In this document: in pieces, positions 33,000-46,162 of the stretch
Layout of the letters: each line of letters begins with the position of its first letter
Numbering within the stretch: position 1 is the stretch's first letter
Source of the DNA: Sipunculus nudus
Taxonomy: Eukaryota; Annelida; Sipuncula; Golfingiida; Sipunculidae
Length of the DNA: 64,000 bases
Direction: 5' to 3'
NCBI GenBank assembly: GCA_026874595.1
Contig: CM049320.1
Coordinates: 42,296,714-42,360,713 of the forward strand
The notes under the pieces: generated by a model
The model's database searches: none
Told to the model about the DNA's origin: nothing
Seen by the model: the letters and a program-made list of their open reading frames with translations, nothing else
Made by a program: the position numbers and the translations under genes

Positions 33000-35900
33000 G
33001 TTAGACCTAAAATCATGACGTAAAATCCAGAAAAGATCTTAATATGGCAAAGGTAACTCATAATGAAGACAGATTCCAGTAGCCTTCGTTGCGTCGTATA
33101 AACGCTAAGTAAGGTAACTGTGGCCTATCCTTATAGGCTTAATATGCCTTTGCGTTTAGACTTGTGACCGTGTCAACATGGTGTCATGGCCTGTGAGCAG
33201 CTTGTAATCATTATCTTATGTTTATCAAAGTAATACACATATAAATTCAATACACCATAGTGAAAGTGCTCGACCATACAGGGGAGCATTAATAATGTAT
33301 CATATACAGTTAGTTTTACTTCTATACTACATAACTGTTTCGTGAGTACAGCTAACTAGCCGGCTCACTCCTCAGGTACTAACTCCAACTTATGTTTATA
33401 TAGAGAGAAGTTTTCTTTCTCAGAGCTCCATAATATTAGTAAGACGTCTTGATGTAACTCAAATAATGGTCCCTATACAAGCGAAGCCAGAATTATTTCA
33501 GGGACTCGAAATAATATCTCGAGATATCGAAATAATATCTTGGTATGACGCTTCGGACTTGCATTTGTTTGTCTTTGAATTCTTGACAAGACCTCTCCTT
33601 ACCCGGACACCTCGGGTAATGTTATCCCAGTTTCCATTTTCTGCTAGTCATTAAGCCTTGTTGATATTTTGGAACGTGTGGTGTAATTGTTATGGCGCTG
33701 AACCTGATACAGCAAGGCTGTGGGATCGCCTACCCTGAAACGTCGTTTCCATAAACGTTGTTGTCATAAACGTCGTTCTCCTTCTGTCTACATGAGAGTG
33801 GGTTCTGTTCACAAGCGAAGGCAAATGTAGGAGGAAAAACTTCACGGGCTAGACTGGCCTAGTCCATGAAATAGTTATGACTTAATTGTTGCTTCTGACA
33901 GAGAAATCAAATGTTCCCACGTTGTATCGCACTTAGTAACGATACCGCCATCTTGCGGCAACTCATAAAACTAATTTACCACTATCTGACTCTCTTATTT
34001 CATGTGATAAGAGCTGGCACTGAGTTAAGTCTATCAGTACATATAATCACGTTTTATTTTAAGCATTTTATTAGTAAACGCAAAAAAAAAAAGCCCAGGC
34101 AGGGCTACTGTCGGGCCTGTTACGGCTGCTTATGTTACGTCAGTTTAGTGATGGTGTTCCTCACTTTTAGCATTGCGCCGATAGTAAAAGACAGGGAAGT
34201 ATGATATAGATGGTCCAGACATTGCCCTGATGGAGCTAAAGAACATCCGAAGAGTCCCGTGTGCTGGATATACTCCCTGCTATCAGCTGATTGGACCGCG
34301 TGCTGATTGGATCTGACTCCCCAGCTGAGCAAAGCGGTTCTTTCTGGAGCTGGATGACATAAGAATTTGTCAATCAGAAATTTTGTGATTTCTTGGTCAT
34401 TCTCATCAAACCATTCCTTACCCTCTTCTGTTGTAGATTGTTAAATGGTTCGTCGCCGTAAGTTCTATACCGCTCTCACTGCTGTGTTACTCTTTCTGAT
34501 GGAGGTCCGTTGGAGTTTAGCTTTACTGCATAGTGGTGGTGTCAAAGCAGACCCGGATCCAAAGAGGGGGTGGGGGGGGGGGGGGGGGTTCGAGTCCCCC
34601 TTTCCATGCTCTCAACCAACAACCTTTTTTTGGACAAATCTTATGCATGACGGCGGGGGGGGCGTCTGCTCCTAACCAACAAACTTTTCTTGGACATTTT
34701 TATTTATGACACTTGTTGACTCCTCCCTGCAAAAAAAAATCCTGGATCCGCGCCTGCAAATGGTTACTCAGATCTGTTTATTTAAAGTTATGGCAAATGT
34801 AGGGGTTTATAGTTTGATATCAGTGTTTCACCGACGATATTAGGTGCCACTGTGGATGCATACGGATTATTTGTATTTTGCAGCTTGCTTATAGTCTTTG
34901 TGATGAGCATGTGGTTCTCTGCAGAAAGTCCCGAGTGCTGGAGGCCATCAGAGTTTAATTTACCAGTGTCATTTTTTATAGTCGATCACATATATGTTTC
35001 CAGAATAACTGACTTTCAATAGGGACCAAAATCTTGATATAGCTGAAACTCCTAACCCTATCAATGCTGAGTTATGGAATAAGCCATATGGGGGAATATA
35101 CTGCAGTGTTCCTCATCCTGTTGCATTGACATCATGATGAACAACCGATAATCATTAGGCGACGATTTATGAATTAACACAAACGAATACATGTGAACTC
35201 ATAAACTAAACTGAAATTCCGTCTCTATGGTAACAAGTCATTTCCTGTATCATTTAAAAGTTGGCTATCGTCCGGCAACCAGTGAGAGCCATGTTTGTAT
35301 TCTTGCGGTTAGAAATTCAACAAATATGCAGAGAGATTTACCAATATACTGAGTGAAAATGGAATTCTTCCCGCACTTGGTAGTTGTTGTTAGATAGTAC
35401 ACTAAAAACTGTCGCTTTAAATTATTTATGCAAAGTGCCTGCGTATCTGTATAGGTCATGAGGTCTGGTAAAATGACGAAAGTATTTGCATACTCATGCA
35501 AATGACAGTGTGGTCCTTGTTGCAAGATGTGACGGCACTCTGACGCTAGTGCGCTGGTCGTAGACTCTGTAAGGTCAGAGAGCCGAAATGGCGTTATGCT
35601 AAAGAGAGAAGGACATGATGTCTGTGACATTAAGAGAAGTTAGAGGAGTTCCATCAGCAGCCCACAGACCAGGTGCGGAGGACTGATACCTGTTGGATAA
35701 CCATTGTGTAGATACCTAATCCTGCCCCATGAATGAAGTCCTCCTCAGCTTTCCTCATCCTTAAAAAAAACTCTGCCCCCTCTACCGCATTTCATGGTCT
35801 CAGAACATACTGTAAGTTCATGATATGGACTAGTAAATAAAGGTGACATGGATGTGAGAAAGTTTTGATGAATCAGTTGGCCCATGATCCAGTTACTGCC

Positions 35901-37200
35901 ACTATTCGATGAAGTACTAAGATGCCCATTGTAACTGTAAGAGGTTATGGACTACCATTTCAAAGTGTTTGCTAACCGTGTAAACAGACCACATGCGATG
36001 GAATATGTATTATGTCAGTGGATATAAAAAACAAGGCTGGCAGTCATCGTGGAAAACAGATTTTACATTGACGGTCATCGTAGTTTAATGATTTGGTTAG
36101 GTTGATCAATGAAGGTTCCAAATTGCCCAATAATTTTTTGTATCTGACAAACATGAAAATTAAAAAAAAATGCATTAAAGATGCCTAAACAACGCCTCTA
36201 TGTCTTTACAGTCAATTTGAGTGCCGTGTTTGTTATTTATGAGTACTGATTACTCAATGATACTTATAGTGTCTCATTTTACACTCTAAACCGAAGGGAG
36301 GCATCAAAATTACTTGAAAGAGTAAATTAAGTTAATGTGAAGAAATTCGGCGACCGTTTTGGATTTTAGTTTCGTTTAATAACTTTAGGGATTACTCTGG
36401 TTCATCAACATTTGTACTTCTGATCAGGCTGTTAATCCCTTAATACAATAGGTATGGACACCAACATTACAGCATTAATGTGAATTGTGACTTTTAACAT
36501 TCTTTTTGCCAAAACTTGGCAGTCAGTTCATACCCAATCTCGGATTTGCCATTCACATGACTACATAGTGACACTTTAGTTGGTTTCAGTGGATTACCTT
36601 ACCCGAAAAACCTTGCAGTGGTAGGGAACCAAAATTAAAACCCAGGCATTAATAAATGCTTTTTCTCAGTTTAGATCTTATAGGTGGCCATCCACCTTTG
36701 GTGATGAAAAAATTGCTTTTCATATGTCAGAGAATGTTTGCTTCAATGTGGAGTTTGTGTCATATTTAAGACAGCCCACAGGTTCACAGTACACCCGGTC
36801 TTTCATGTTTTATTTATACTAGCAAATTAAACGTCCATCTGCTTGGTCCACAATCGCACGCCGGGAATGGGCCGAGTTAACTATACTGGATAAACACTTG
36901 TCAGTTACCTTTCGCGTAATTATGTCAAATTCCTCAAGTTTGATTGTAAAAATGGTTAATGTCTCTCAGAATTGAGGTAAAGGTATAGGAAAATGACCCC
37001 ACTTAGGACATACTTTTCATCATTCTCGACAGTTAAAGACCAAAAACGTGCATAACTATCGAGTATAATACAGATGGCAAAAACGGTGTAAACCAAATCG
37101 GCATCGGTTACAAACTCATTTTATCCTTTGTTCAATTAGAAAATTCCTTTTTGCTTACTCATGCCCCTGTCACCCTGACTAATTCTGCACCGTCTTGTTA
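33000..37200. other. Long stretch without a supported gene
   Basis: AT-rich and mostly unique by eye. Candidate pieces are a possible signal-peptide frame at 34445, an unexplained short frame around 34200-34320, and a 121-codon minus frame at 35265-35630 with an acceptor-like CTCTCTTTAG inside. None has a second exon I could join. Poly-G runs lie at 34562-34588. Confidence 0.3.
34445..34560 (+). CDS. Weak candidate first exon with signal-peptide-like start
   Basis: An acceptor-like CTCTTCTGTTGTAG ends 8 bases before an ATG encoding MVRRRKFYTALTAVLLFLME, a basic start and hydrophobic core as in signal peptides. The frame then runs into a poly-G repeat, so any true exon must end before about 34560. 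No downstream exon was found. An internal C-GTAAGT (34459) complicates the model. Confidence 0.15.
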
Positions 37201-37229
37201 TGCTTAGTATCGCCTTCAATACCCCTGAC

Positions 37230-38152
37230 CTGAAAACGGTCTGAACGGCTTGTTCAGAAAGAAAATAAGTATATGCTAAATGCACTCAACTTTGAAGATA
37301 TTACAGCGTCTGGTGCACTTTGAGGTGCTAAAAACGACAAAGCTCACTCTATCTCTTACAGCTATGGAGATATATTCCGTCTTAACAGCTGAAAATATAA
37401 TTGCAAAATTTAAAGTATTGGAACGAAGGTTCTAAATGGTTGGATTAGAATGAAGATAACTAAGTGTATGCAAAATGTTCTGGTTTGTCAAGAAATTACA
37501 GCGTCTGATGCACTGCGAGGTTCTAAATACGACAAATCAAATCCCATCTATCTGTCTCTTATAGCCCTGGAAATATACTCCGTCTTAACAGCTGAAAATG
37601 TAATTGCATATTTGACAATATCGGAAAGACGGATCTGACCAGGTGGACAAGAATGAAGATAATTCCATGCAAATTTTACTCGCTTGTCACCATATTAATG
37701 CCTCTGGTGCTCTTTGAGTTGCTAAATACGACAAATGGTAACCAATTTCCCAAGATCATATAGCTCTAGTGATATATTCCGTCTTAACAGGTAAAAATGT
37801 TCTTGCACAATTGACAAGAGGGGGAAGACATTTCTTAACTGTTGGATAAGAATGAAAATAAATATATGCAAAATTTACTAAATTTTCACCATAATTAAGC
37901 CTCTGATGCACTGAAGTGCTAAAAACGACATATTTAACTTCATTTCTCTATCCCTTATAGCTCTGGAGACATATTTCGTGTTAACAGCTGAAAATGTATT
38001 TGCGGAATTGACAATATCAAAAAGCCTAGTCTGAACGGATGGATAAGAATGAAGATTACATGTATATGCAAAATGTACTCGATTCTAAAAGATATTAAAG
38101 TCTGGCATTGCCAAATGCTAAAAACAACAGGTTAAATCCCATCTATCCATCT

Positions 38153-38153
<1 letters not shown>
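37230..38153 (+). repeat. Satellite-like tandem array, about 200-bp unit, 4.5 copies
   Basis: Units contain ATTACAGCGTCTG.TGCACT, GAGGT(G/T)CTAAA.ACGACA, CTATCTCTTA.AGCT.TGGAGATATATTCCGTCTTAACAGCTGAAAAT and a GG.T(G)GA.AAGAATGAAGATAA linker. The CCGTCTTAACAG marker recurs at 37377, 37580, 37779 and 37976 (spacings 203, 199, 197). Copies are diverged. The array ends exactly in the (TA)n tract at 38154-38222. Confidence 0.8.

Positions 38154-38222
<69 letters not shown>
38154..38222. repeat. (TA)n microsatellite, about 34 units
   Basis: A pure TA tract that caps the 200-bp tandem array. Confidence 0.95.
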
Positions 38223-38225
<3 letters not shown>

Positions 38226-38559
38226 TTAAAGGCTGAATATTTGAATGCAGAAGCTGTAGACTTTGTATGTTATATGCGTAACAAGGCCTAAGATCGTAAG
38301 TAAAAATGGGAAGTCCAGGATGCTTTGGGGAAAATGTTGTTCTTTTTAGAGGAACTGTGTCAATTTTAAAGGGTTGTATCATTTATAAATTTAATCATTT
38401 TTCGTATAGTACATGATTATTGTCAGTGGCGTATCCAGGATGTGAGTAACAATTTAGTCGTTCCTAAACCTACATCAAATATTTGAAAAAGTCTTCACTA
38501 TTTGCTGAGCCAAAAATTTTGAATAGGTTATCCAGTGAACTTATAGATCAGCCACATCA

Positions 38560-38700
38560 TGAGCTTCTTTCAAGAAACGAATTAATTTGGAAATGTTAGA
38601 GAATTTATCGGCTACATGACATGGTATACAGTTCCACACCTTTGCGTTGTGTGTAGCACTCTTTTCATTTAGCATTCATTGATCAATTAATAATAAAATT
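38560..38700 (-). pseudogene. Possible LINE reverse-transcriptase C-terminal tail
   Basis: Read on the minus strand, an open piece gives KSATHNAKVWNCIPCHVADK followed by FSNISKLIRFLKEA. This resembles the VWNSLP...FK..L motif near the C-terminus of jockey/CR1-type LINE polyproteins. Only about 45 codons are recognisable. Confidence 0.35.
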
Positions 38701-39479
38701 AACTCCATTCCATATTGTTTAATCAGAATTCAGAATTTTGCTATGGCCAAGACTATCAATGTAACGGAATAGGTTATTATTATTGCTTAGTACTCTGCTG
38801 ATATTAGTATAAATATGATATAAATGTGATAAAAAATATGATATAAATGTGCTTGCATTTTTAGAGGTCACATTATTACAAAGTTCATATTTAATACTCC
38901 TTTTCATGGTATTATGAATGTATTGTATCGATATTTTAATAAATATATGTTTTTATTTGTAAATGGTACAGGATACCCAGGCATAGACGAGCTTTATTTT
39001 AACTTATTGGTTAATTACCCTGCATAAATATGATGTAAATAAATAAAAAAATGAATAAATATGTGCGTTAATTAATATAATCGTACATGAAATAAATGTC
39101 AGTTTACATACATAGCACTTGCCATTAGTATGCAGAATAATAGGGGCGCGCAAAGAGGCCCCCCCCCCCCCCCATGAATACGCCTCTGATTGTTATAGTT
39201 TCACGGTTATATGGCGTGTCATTATATGATTAACTGGTTATATAATGAATTATTAGGGTAAGTTGTAGGGGTAATAAAGTTGTCAGTTTTTGTCTGGTCT
39301 GTTTGAGGTATAGTCGGTAATAGCCGACAGGTTGTCCTCCGGTAGCCCAAGTCTGTCCTTCGGCCAGAAATTTGCGCGGGCGATTGGTAGCCAAGAAAAC
39401 ATGACTGGCAGGCCTTTTTAAATAAACGAACTGTGCCTTGGAGTCATGACACAAGTTACAAATGAACAGCTGTTAAGGG

Positions 39480-40440
39480 CTGGATCAAAATATTGGTTGG
39501 GAGGGAGTATTTAAATCGTGTTTTATTCTTACAAATATCTACTTAAATACAGAGACAGTTTTTTAAAAATACCTCTAGCTTTTTCTCATCAGCACCAGTT
39601 TTCGTGAGAAAAACGATCGCTAAGTTATTAATTCTTATTTATTAGCAAAATTGTTCAAACATTCATAATATGTCAACGCAAATAGTAATAATATAATATT
39701 CATACGCACATATAAACACATAAAACATACCCACATAAAATCCCATAATGTACGCAAACATACATTCATGGTATAACCAAACAAACATTCATGATATACA
39801 TTCAAAACATTTTTTTTTTCAAAACTAGGTTTTTCTGGATACCTCCTCTGTCACAGCTCAACAAGTCCTTTAAATCATATAATCCAGATGAACAGTTCAC
39901 GTAAAACTTCTCAGAGAATAATAGTCCAATTCAATCCCGAAATCAATCTGTTGTTATCCAAAGTGAAGTTCTGGTATAAGTCCCAAAGGCAAACTGAAGA
40001 CTATATAAAATCCGTTACAAATTTCGAAGAATATCTGTAAATTCTGCATTTATCGGAAAGGTCCACAAAATGACTCACACTCTTCGGTGTCCGCTGGAAT
40101 ATTTCTCTTTCTCACCTCTCGGATCTAAACGCAACCCCTATTTATAACTTTTTACCTCAAGCCCAGAACTTTCCATTTCACGGACAATCCAAAGAACACA
40201 ATAGGACACACGGGCTCATAGAGCGTGAACAGCCCAGAAAATTCCAGATTAGCACGAACGCTGTGTCTTTACACATCAGACCCCGCACGTTGGCCGGCCC
40301 GGCTCGCGCGTCTCCCATGGCAACGGACTATGCTTGCCTAACAGACACAGGTATCACTCCTGCGCACAATAAACCAGGGCCTGCCTAACACGAATCAGAA
40401 TGTCAACAGCTCACAATAAAAGAGACACCTGTAACAAGAT
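39480..40440 (-). mobile_element. Possible solo LTR or promoter block with TATA box
   Basis: On the minus strand the block starts TGTTACAGGTGTCTC (near 40437), as many LTRs do. It has TATAAATAG at 40146-40138 and an AATAAA near 39645. About 300 bp around 40110-40400 is markedly GC-richer than its flanks. The lower end and any target duplication are not defined, and no protein-coding body is adjacent. Confidence 0.35.
40138..40146 (-). promoter_or_regulatory. TATA box
   Basis: TATAAATAG on the minus strand within a GC-rich upstream setting. Transcription would be expected to start about 30 bp lower. It may drive the LTR-like block. Confidence 0.35.
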
Positions 40441-40449
40441 GGATGCAGA

Positions 40450-41900
40450 TATATTCACTTCATTCCATTTTCCTTAACCTCATTTACTGAACAGACTACT
40501 GAATATAATAACAGCGATTTTGTTTAAGCCCTTTGCACTCCCAGACCCTTCGTTCATTGAAATCGGGAAAATCATAGGCTGTCACATCATTTTCCTGTGT
40601 TTATTTGATTTACCCAAAAAGTTTTTATTATATATTTCATCTGATGTCGACAACGGAGTTCCGAGTAATTACCGACTAGTAAAAAGGCACCTTGAGATAA
40701 AATGTAGTAATATGTAACATGAGCATCGATTTCATCAATAAAGGATAAATTCAGTAATCATGGGCCTCTGTTTTAGTGTGTGTGTGTGTGGAGTGGGGGG
40801 GGGGGGGGAGAGGGACATGTTTTCCTCATTAATAAGGGATCGAGACCAAGTACGTTGCGGAAAAAGTATAATCTGTCTCTCTCACTTTCAGGGGAATACA
40901 CCGCGTACTTTTCTGTACATAGGGATTTCGATATCACCTATCCGTTTTCAAATTTCCACTCTATTTTCCTCAATATTCTTTCAATCGTTCATCTCATAAT
41001 AGGAACATTTAGGGTATCCCTTCGTTCAATACTGTTTTATATGTTTGAAAATGATATAAACAAATGTTTGAAATTCTGGGCGGAATTCTATACTGCCATT
41101 ATTATTATTGCCCTGGGTGGGGTGGGCGGATCAGGCTTCTATCGGCATACTCAGGAAGATTTTCCGCCTCAACAATCAAGTTTAATGTCGGTATTAATCC
41201 CCAAGTATCGCTTACACGCGCTTGCTTGCCATCGGAGCCCTGGCAACCGTATATATACATATACATTTCTTATCCAGTCGATCACATTTAAAATATTTAT
41301 TTCGTTGAAGTCTTAACAGCAAAATAACAAATAAAGTGGATATGTTTATAAGTTGTTAAGGTCATATAGTTTAAGTTAGACTTGCGCCCACATTTGTTAG
41401 CAGTCATTGTTTTTTTTTTTTCCATGATACGACCAATACAGTAAGCACAGTGTATCAGTAACTGTTTCGACGTTGCGTAGCGATTCGTATCGATATATGG
41501 ATATACTGATACAGCCTAATTGAAAATATATGAACAGTTTCGAAACAAACCTTCATAATATATCCCCACAAACATTCATAACATATATAAATACAAAAGC
41601 ATTGACTATTACAAATTTCCATAATATAGCAATTAATACATTCATTCTTCATGTATTAAAATCATTTAGAATGTGTAAATCCATGCCACTTCTAAGTCCA
41701 GATATATTTGATTCGGGACATAAAGTGAATCAAATTTTTCAATTTCATAAATTAAAGGTTACTATCGCCTTCTCAACTTGATCGTCCTTCAGATTTCTCA
41801 TTCCATATTCACTCACACTGATTATCAGTAGATATATTTCAAAATGATAGAATAGAAAACAAAAATAAATCACAAATTAATTTGAACCAGAGATAGTGAC
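40450..41900. other. Unassigned DNA downstream of the coiled-coil gene
   Basis: A 178-codon plus frame (40780-41316) starts inside a GT/poly-G run and shows no domain or splice support; I do not annotate it. Nothing else is recognised. Confidence 0.3.
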
Positions 41901-41914
41901 GTTCTGATTTGCTG

Positions 41915-42057
41915 TGAGCACTATTAGGCTGTGAGCACTGACTGGCTTTGAGTACTGTTTGTGAGCACTGATTGGCTGTTAGCACTGACTGGCTGTTAGG
42001 ACTAACCGGCTGTGAGCACTGATTGGCTGTAAGCACTGATTGGCTTTGAGCAATTTT
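41915..42057. repeat. Minisatellite, 17-bp unit
   Basis: About eight imperfect units of GGCTGTGAGCACTGATT, with some units missing bases. The array lies about 200 bp past the stop codon of the coiled-coil gene, probably within or just beyond its 3' UTR. Confidence 0.8.
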
Positions 42058-42254
42058 CTTCAGCATATCGGATACGCATATGTCGTTCTGATAAATAATG
42101 CTCCCCTTTTGGCGAAATTTATCCTTATTTAACAGAGAACCATAAATCGTCATGATTCAATTAAAATAATATAAACAAACATAAAAAATATTCACTTGAT
42201 TCAGTCCTGAGAACACAAATTAAGATATTTTGCTAGAAAAACATACAGAGTTAA

Positions 42255-42605
42255 TCATTCCTCTGTAACCCCGGCAGTTTTGTTAGGAGGTCTTGCAATA
42301 ACAGGAAGTTTATGTAACTGTGCTCGCTTTTTCGTTTCCCGCCTCTCGCGGTGTCTCGCCAAGATCTCGTTGAGCGGCTGTTTGCGGTCGATACTTAAAT
42401 TAATTAACTGATTTTCTCTGCGCATGTCCTCTAGAAGTTCCGTTCTTTGCTGCCTCTGTTTAATCTGCGGATCCGTCTCTTTTATTTTCTTATCAACCTC
42501 ACGACCAAGATTTTGCAGAAACCCCGAGTGGTATATTCTCGTCTCGTAAACGAAACGCTTAAGACGTTTTGGGTCTGCCTTGGCTTCACGAGGGTTGTAA
42601 CCGAG
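42255..42605 (-). CDS. Unidentified coiled-coil protein, last coding exon
   Basis: The acceptor ATGTTCTCTTGTTGTAG is strong and the exon starts at 42605 in phase 0. It is open for 116 residues to TGA at 42255-42257. It begins LGYNPREAKADPKRLKRF. The middle (GREVDKKIKETDPQIKQRQQ, then TELLEDMRRENQLI) is highly charged and helical. The tail is basic (RHRERRETKKRAQLHKL), followed by a short Pro-rich end. Codon use is balanced and the length is a multiple of three. The profile resembles ciliary or microtubule-associated coiled-coil proteins, but no family signature is recognised. Confidence 0.8.
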   Translation of the reverse strand, partial: LGYNPREAKADPKRLKRFVYETRIYHSGFLQNLGREVDKKIKETDPQIKQRQQRTELLEDMRRENQLINLSIDRKQPLNEILARHRERRETKKRAQLHKLPVIARPPNKTAGVTEE

Positions 42606-45600
42606 CTACAACAAGAGAACATGAAATACAATACAATATTTTGTGGGGTTGCACGATATACGTCATTAAAGTTAATGAGCGGAGTATTTGATGCAGGGGG
42701 GGGGGGGGGTAAGAGGTATGTGTTCATCCCCGTTTGTGTGTGTTAGTGTGCGTGCGCGCGTGCGAGTTTCTGTGTTTTTTTTTCCCTAAAATAACTCACG
42801 AAATCATATTAGAATCAAATGAAGTTTTTAGGGCATTTCAAAACTGGATCAATGAAGAATCGATTATATTTTGGTGTGGATCCGGAATATGATTCGGAAT
42901 CAGGAACGTCATCAAAGAATATTCACCAATGTAAAGTCATTTATGCACGACTGAACCTGGGAATATGTGCTGAATACATGAATGCAAACAAGGTTGTTTT
43001 TATGGTTTCATGATTATCTTCAGTGGAAACAATGGCTCGAATCGCAGGCTGCATGGTATGACAGGATGTCCGGATGTGTGTGCGTGTACGTTTGCTAATC
43101 GGTTGTGTGAGGATTTGTTTTAATAACTGTGGGTTTTTTACAATGCTGTAGAAAAACGTTAATTTGTGCACCCGTATAAACCATGATAAGTGACAAAGAT
43201 CAACAGTGGGTATGTGAAATAGAAATAAACTGCTGGCAGGGACCAGAACCTGAAGATATAACCTTAATGGTACAGAATGATCAGAACCTAATTTAGAGAA
43301 ATAAGAACGCAAAATATGCATTTAGGACTTAATAAAAGTGGAAAGAGTATGAGGTCGTGTGTGTAATACTCTGTGTGTGTCTGTGTGTGAGAGAGACAGA
43401 GAGACAGAGAAAGAGAGACAGAGTGTGTTTTCTTTCCCCACAGGTTCTTTAGGCTAGATTACCCCTGAGTGGACAGGGATTATATGGTTATTAGTATGGT
43501 AAGATGATAGCGCCTTATACTCGCTGACCGCTTCACTCACACAGGAACACCGGTCAAGTTAAGTCTACTATACACAGTATAATATGAATATATATACGAT
43601 AATGAGACACCGCCTTATCGAAGTTAATACATACAATGTATAAATATATCAACATTATTGAGACATCGCAAATAATACATGAATATATTAAAATAAATGA
43701 GAAGTCAAGTATCTCTTAAGCATATATATATGCCAGAACACAGCATAGATGTGGCACAATCAGGAAATGTACACTGTTAGCAAATGATTCAAAGTATGTG
43801 CACATAAGAGCGGACAGACTTAGTAATATTTCATTATACTCTTATGTCATGAATATGTTCTTCAAATAGGTTAACTGCATGGTGGGGTAAAAATTAGGAC
43901 TTAGACTTTGGAGCGGAGGTTTAACGGTCCCTTCCACAACCGTGTCACGGGCAGATCACTGAAATAATTTTTATTCTTTTAAATCAATTAATAAATTAAA
44001 TGTGTGCCTTATTATTATTCCTAAAATCTGAAATTCATGTCTCGTTAATTCACAATTCTCTTTTCTTTAAATCACCACGGAGTCCCAAATTCAAAAGAAG
44101 ATGAAAAAAAAAAAAACATAGCAATCTGGTCACCGCGAGAGTGTGCGTGCTGCCCAGCCCAACACTTATCTTGTTACACAAATGGCAGCAATTTTACATC
44201 ACTCTATAGATTTTGCGTAAACCATCACAATTTCCTTACAGAAGAAAATCTTACTTTTTGCTCATTTATTTTTACACGAAAAAATGTGGATATCTTGTGA
44301 TTTATCGAGGAACGTGTGTTTTCATCATGACTATGTATGGCCTATCTAAAATATCAATTGGAGCCATAAGTGGCATCGCTAATATTAACAGGATTTATCC
44401 TGTCATTAAGATGGATGTGGACACAGTACAGATAGCTTACGTAACAAGACCATACAGTTACTTGGCCAATGAAAGAAAAAGGGAGGAAACAAATCGATGT
44501 GTTTTGTAAACAAAGACTCACGTTGCTAAGAGAAAAATGAAACGAGGCTGTATATTATACAACATCCACCAAGAGGTTTGGATTTTATCATGGCTAAAGC
44601 TCTGTTCAGAAATGAAAATATAAAAACGTGTTCAGTAAGGCGGGCGTCTGGTGAGGTCGATACCATTATATTCTGATTGTCGGCGCGTGCCGGGCTTTGT
44701 GTTTTCTCGTTATATTCTCACTGTGTCTTTTTATGAATCGATACCCACTCAGGGATTCCCGCTGACCTGTCAATACACGGTACTCCGCCAAGGCCTGGCT
44801 CCTCTCTAAAGCCTAGTCTAACTCTGATCCACCAACCTGTGTTCACCTTTTTTTTTGAGATTCTTTCCTAAGAAAGTTATAATTTTCAATATTTCCATAG
44901 AGAGCCGCCTATGAAAATGACAACCTAACGAGGCAATCATTTTAAAATAATTCTTCATTTTATGTTCCGCGTTTTTTTTTTTTTTTTTTTTCACTTTTCC
45001 AGTGATCTGACGGATTAGATATTTGGCTGCACGAGATACCATCTTTGTTATGGCTGTTCATACTTTTTGGAGTGTTTACATGACATCATCCAATCAGCTG
45101 CTGTTATCTGAGGCTGTTTTTGCATGTGACCAATGATCTTGACTGTCACAAGTGGTACTGATATGTTTTAATATAATACTTTGAAATAATACTGTTTCAT
45201 AAATACCGTGTAAGGTATAGATGTTTATTTTCTTCGTTGGAAATTAGGTCCATAAATCTTCTGTCTTATATTACCATTTTTTTAAATTTTAATACAAATT
45301 TTCATAGCGAAAATGGTAGGACATGGATGAAACAAATAATAGTATTCACCGCCATCATACTAAAACTTGACTATTAGATTATTAATCTAGTGGCATTTAC
45401 AAATCTTTACATCTTCTGAAGACCGGCTGTGTTCTCTCAGTAGGGTATATATCCTCACTTTAGCGCTTCTTTGCTCTAAGTAGACAGTTCCATTAGTGCA
45501 TCGTCACGCCTTACTAAACCTTAGTTTCTTATCCAAGGTTAACGTGTGTTTTTTTGTGGCAGTTAGTTTTTTTTTTAACTTTTACCAACTTAACTCTTAA

Positions 45601-46162
45601 AAGACTGAAAAAGATTCTTATGAAACTTGTGGAAACCTAGGGTACGCATTCTGTAGGTATACGGTATCTATCACCGTGTTGTGTTTTTGTTTACTTTTGC
45701 AGGTTTTTCCCTTAATAAGTAAATTTTGCTCGTCTCGACCTTGTCATTCACTGAAACTAGAGCAACCATCACTGTGTTTCACATCATATTTTTTTATATG
45801 CGAAATATTACACTTTTTGCAATGTACACAAATATAGTTTAATGTGGAGCCGCGTTTGCTCTGGCAGGCAGAGCTAACCGTTGATGTAATTTTGAGTTCG
45901 TGAGCCGCGATATTCATTTCTCTCGGCTTAGATTCAAATATTCCTTGAGATGGTGGAGGAACTTTCTATTTTAAGCTTATGATTTTGGGGACAGAGCATA
46001 ACCTAATACCGTGTAAAGTCACCCGGGTCAGTTATATGGATCAACAGTTAAGATTACTGGTAAGAACTTGCACTGCCCCGATTTTTATTTATATTAAAAC
46101 TATGTTTTCCTATGTGTGTGTGTGTGTTGGGGGGGGTGAGGGTGTATGCGTGTGTGTACTAC

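Noticed and set aside
34570-34606. GGGGTTCGAGTCCCCC resembling a tRNA T-arm
   Set aside because: It lies in a poly-G repeat next to GGATCC motifs, with no cloverleaf; better explained as a repeat.
35265-35630. 121-codon minus-strand open frame with an internal CTCTCTTTAG acceptor
   Set aside because: Composition is partly coding-like, but no upstream exon, domain or poly(A) context could be tied to it.
40780-41316. 178-codon plus-strand open frame
   Set aside because: Starts inside a GT/poly-G run and has no domain, no splice sites and no codon pattern that distinguishes it from chance.
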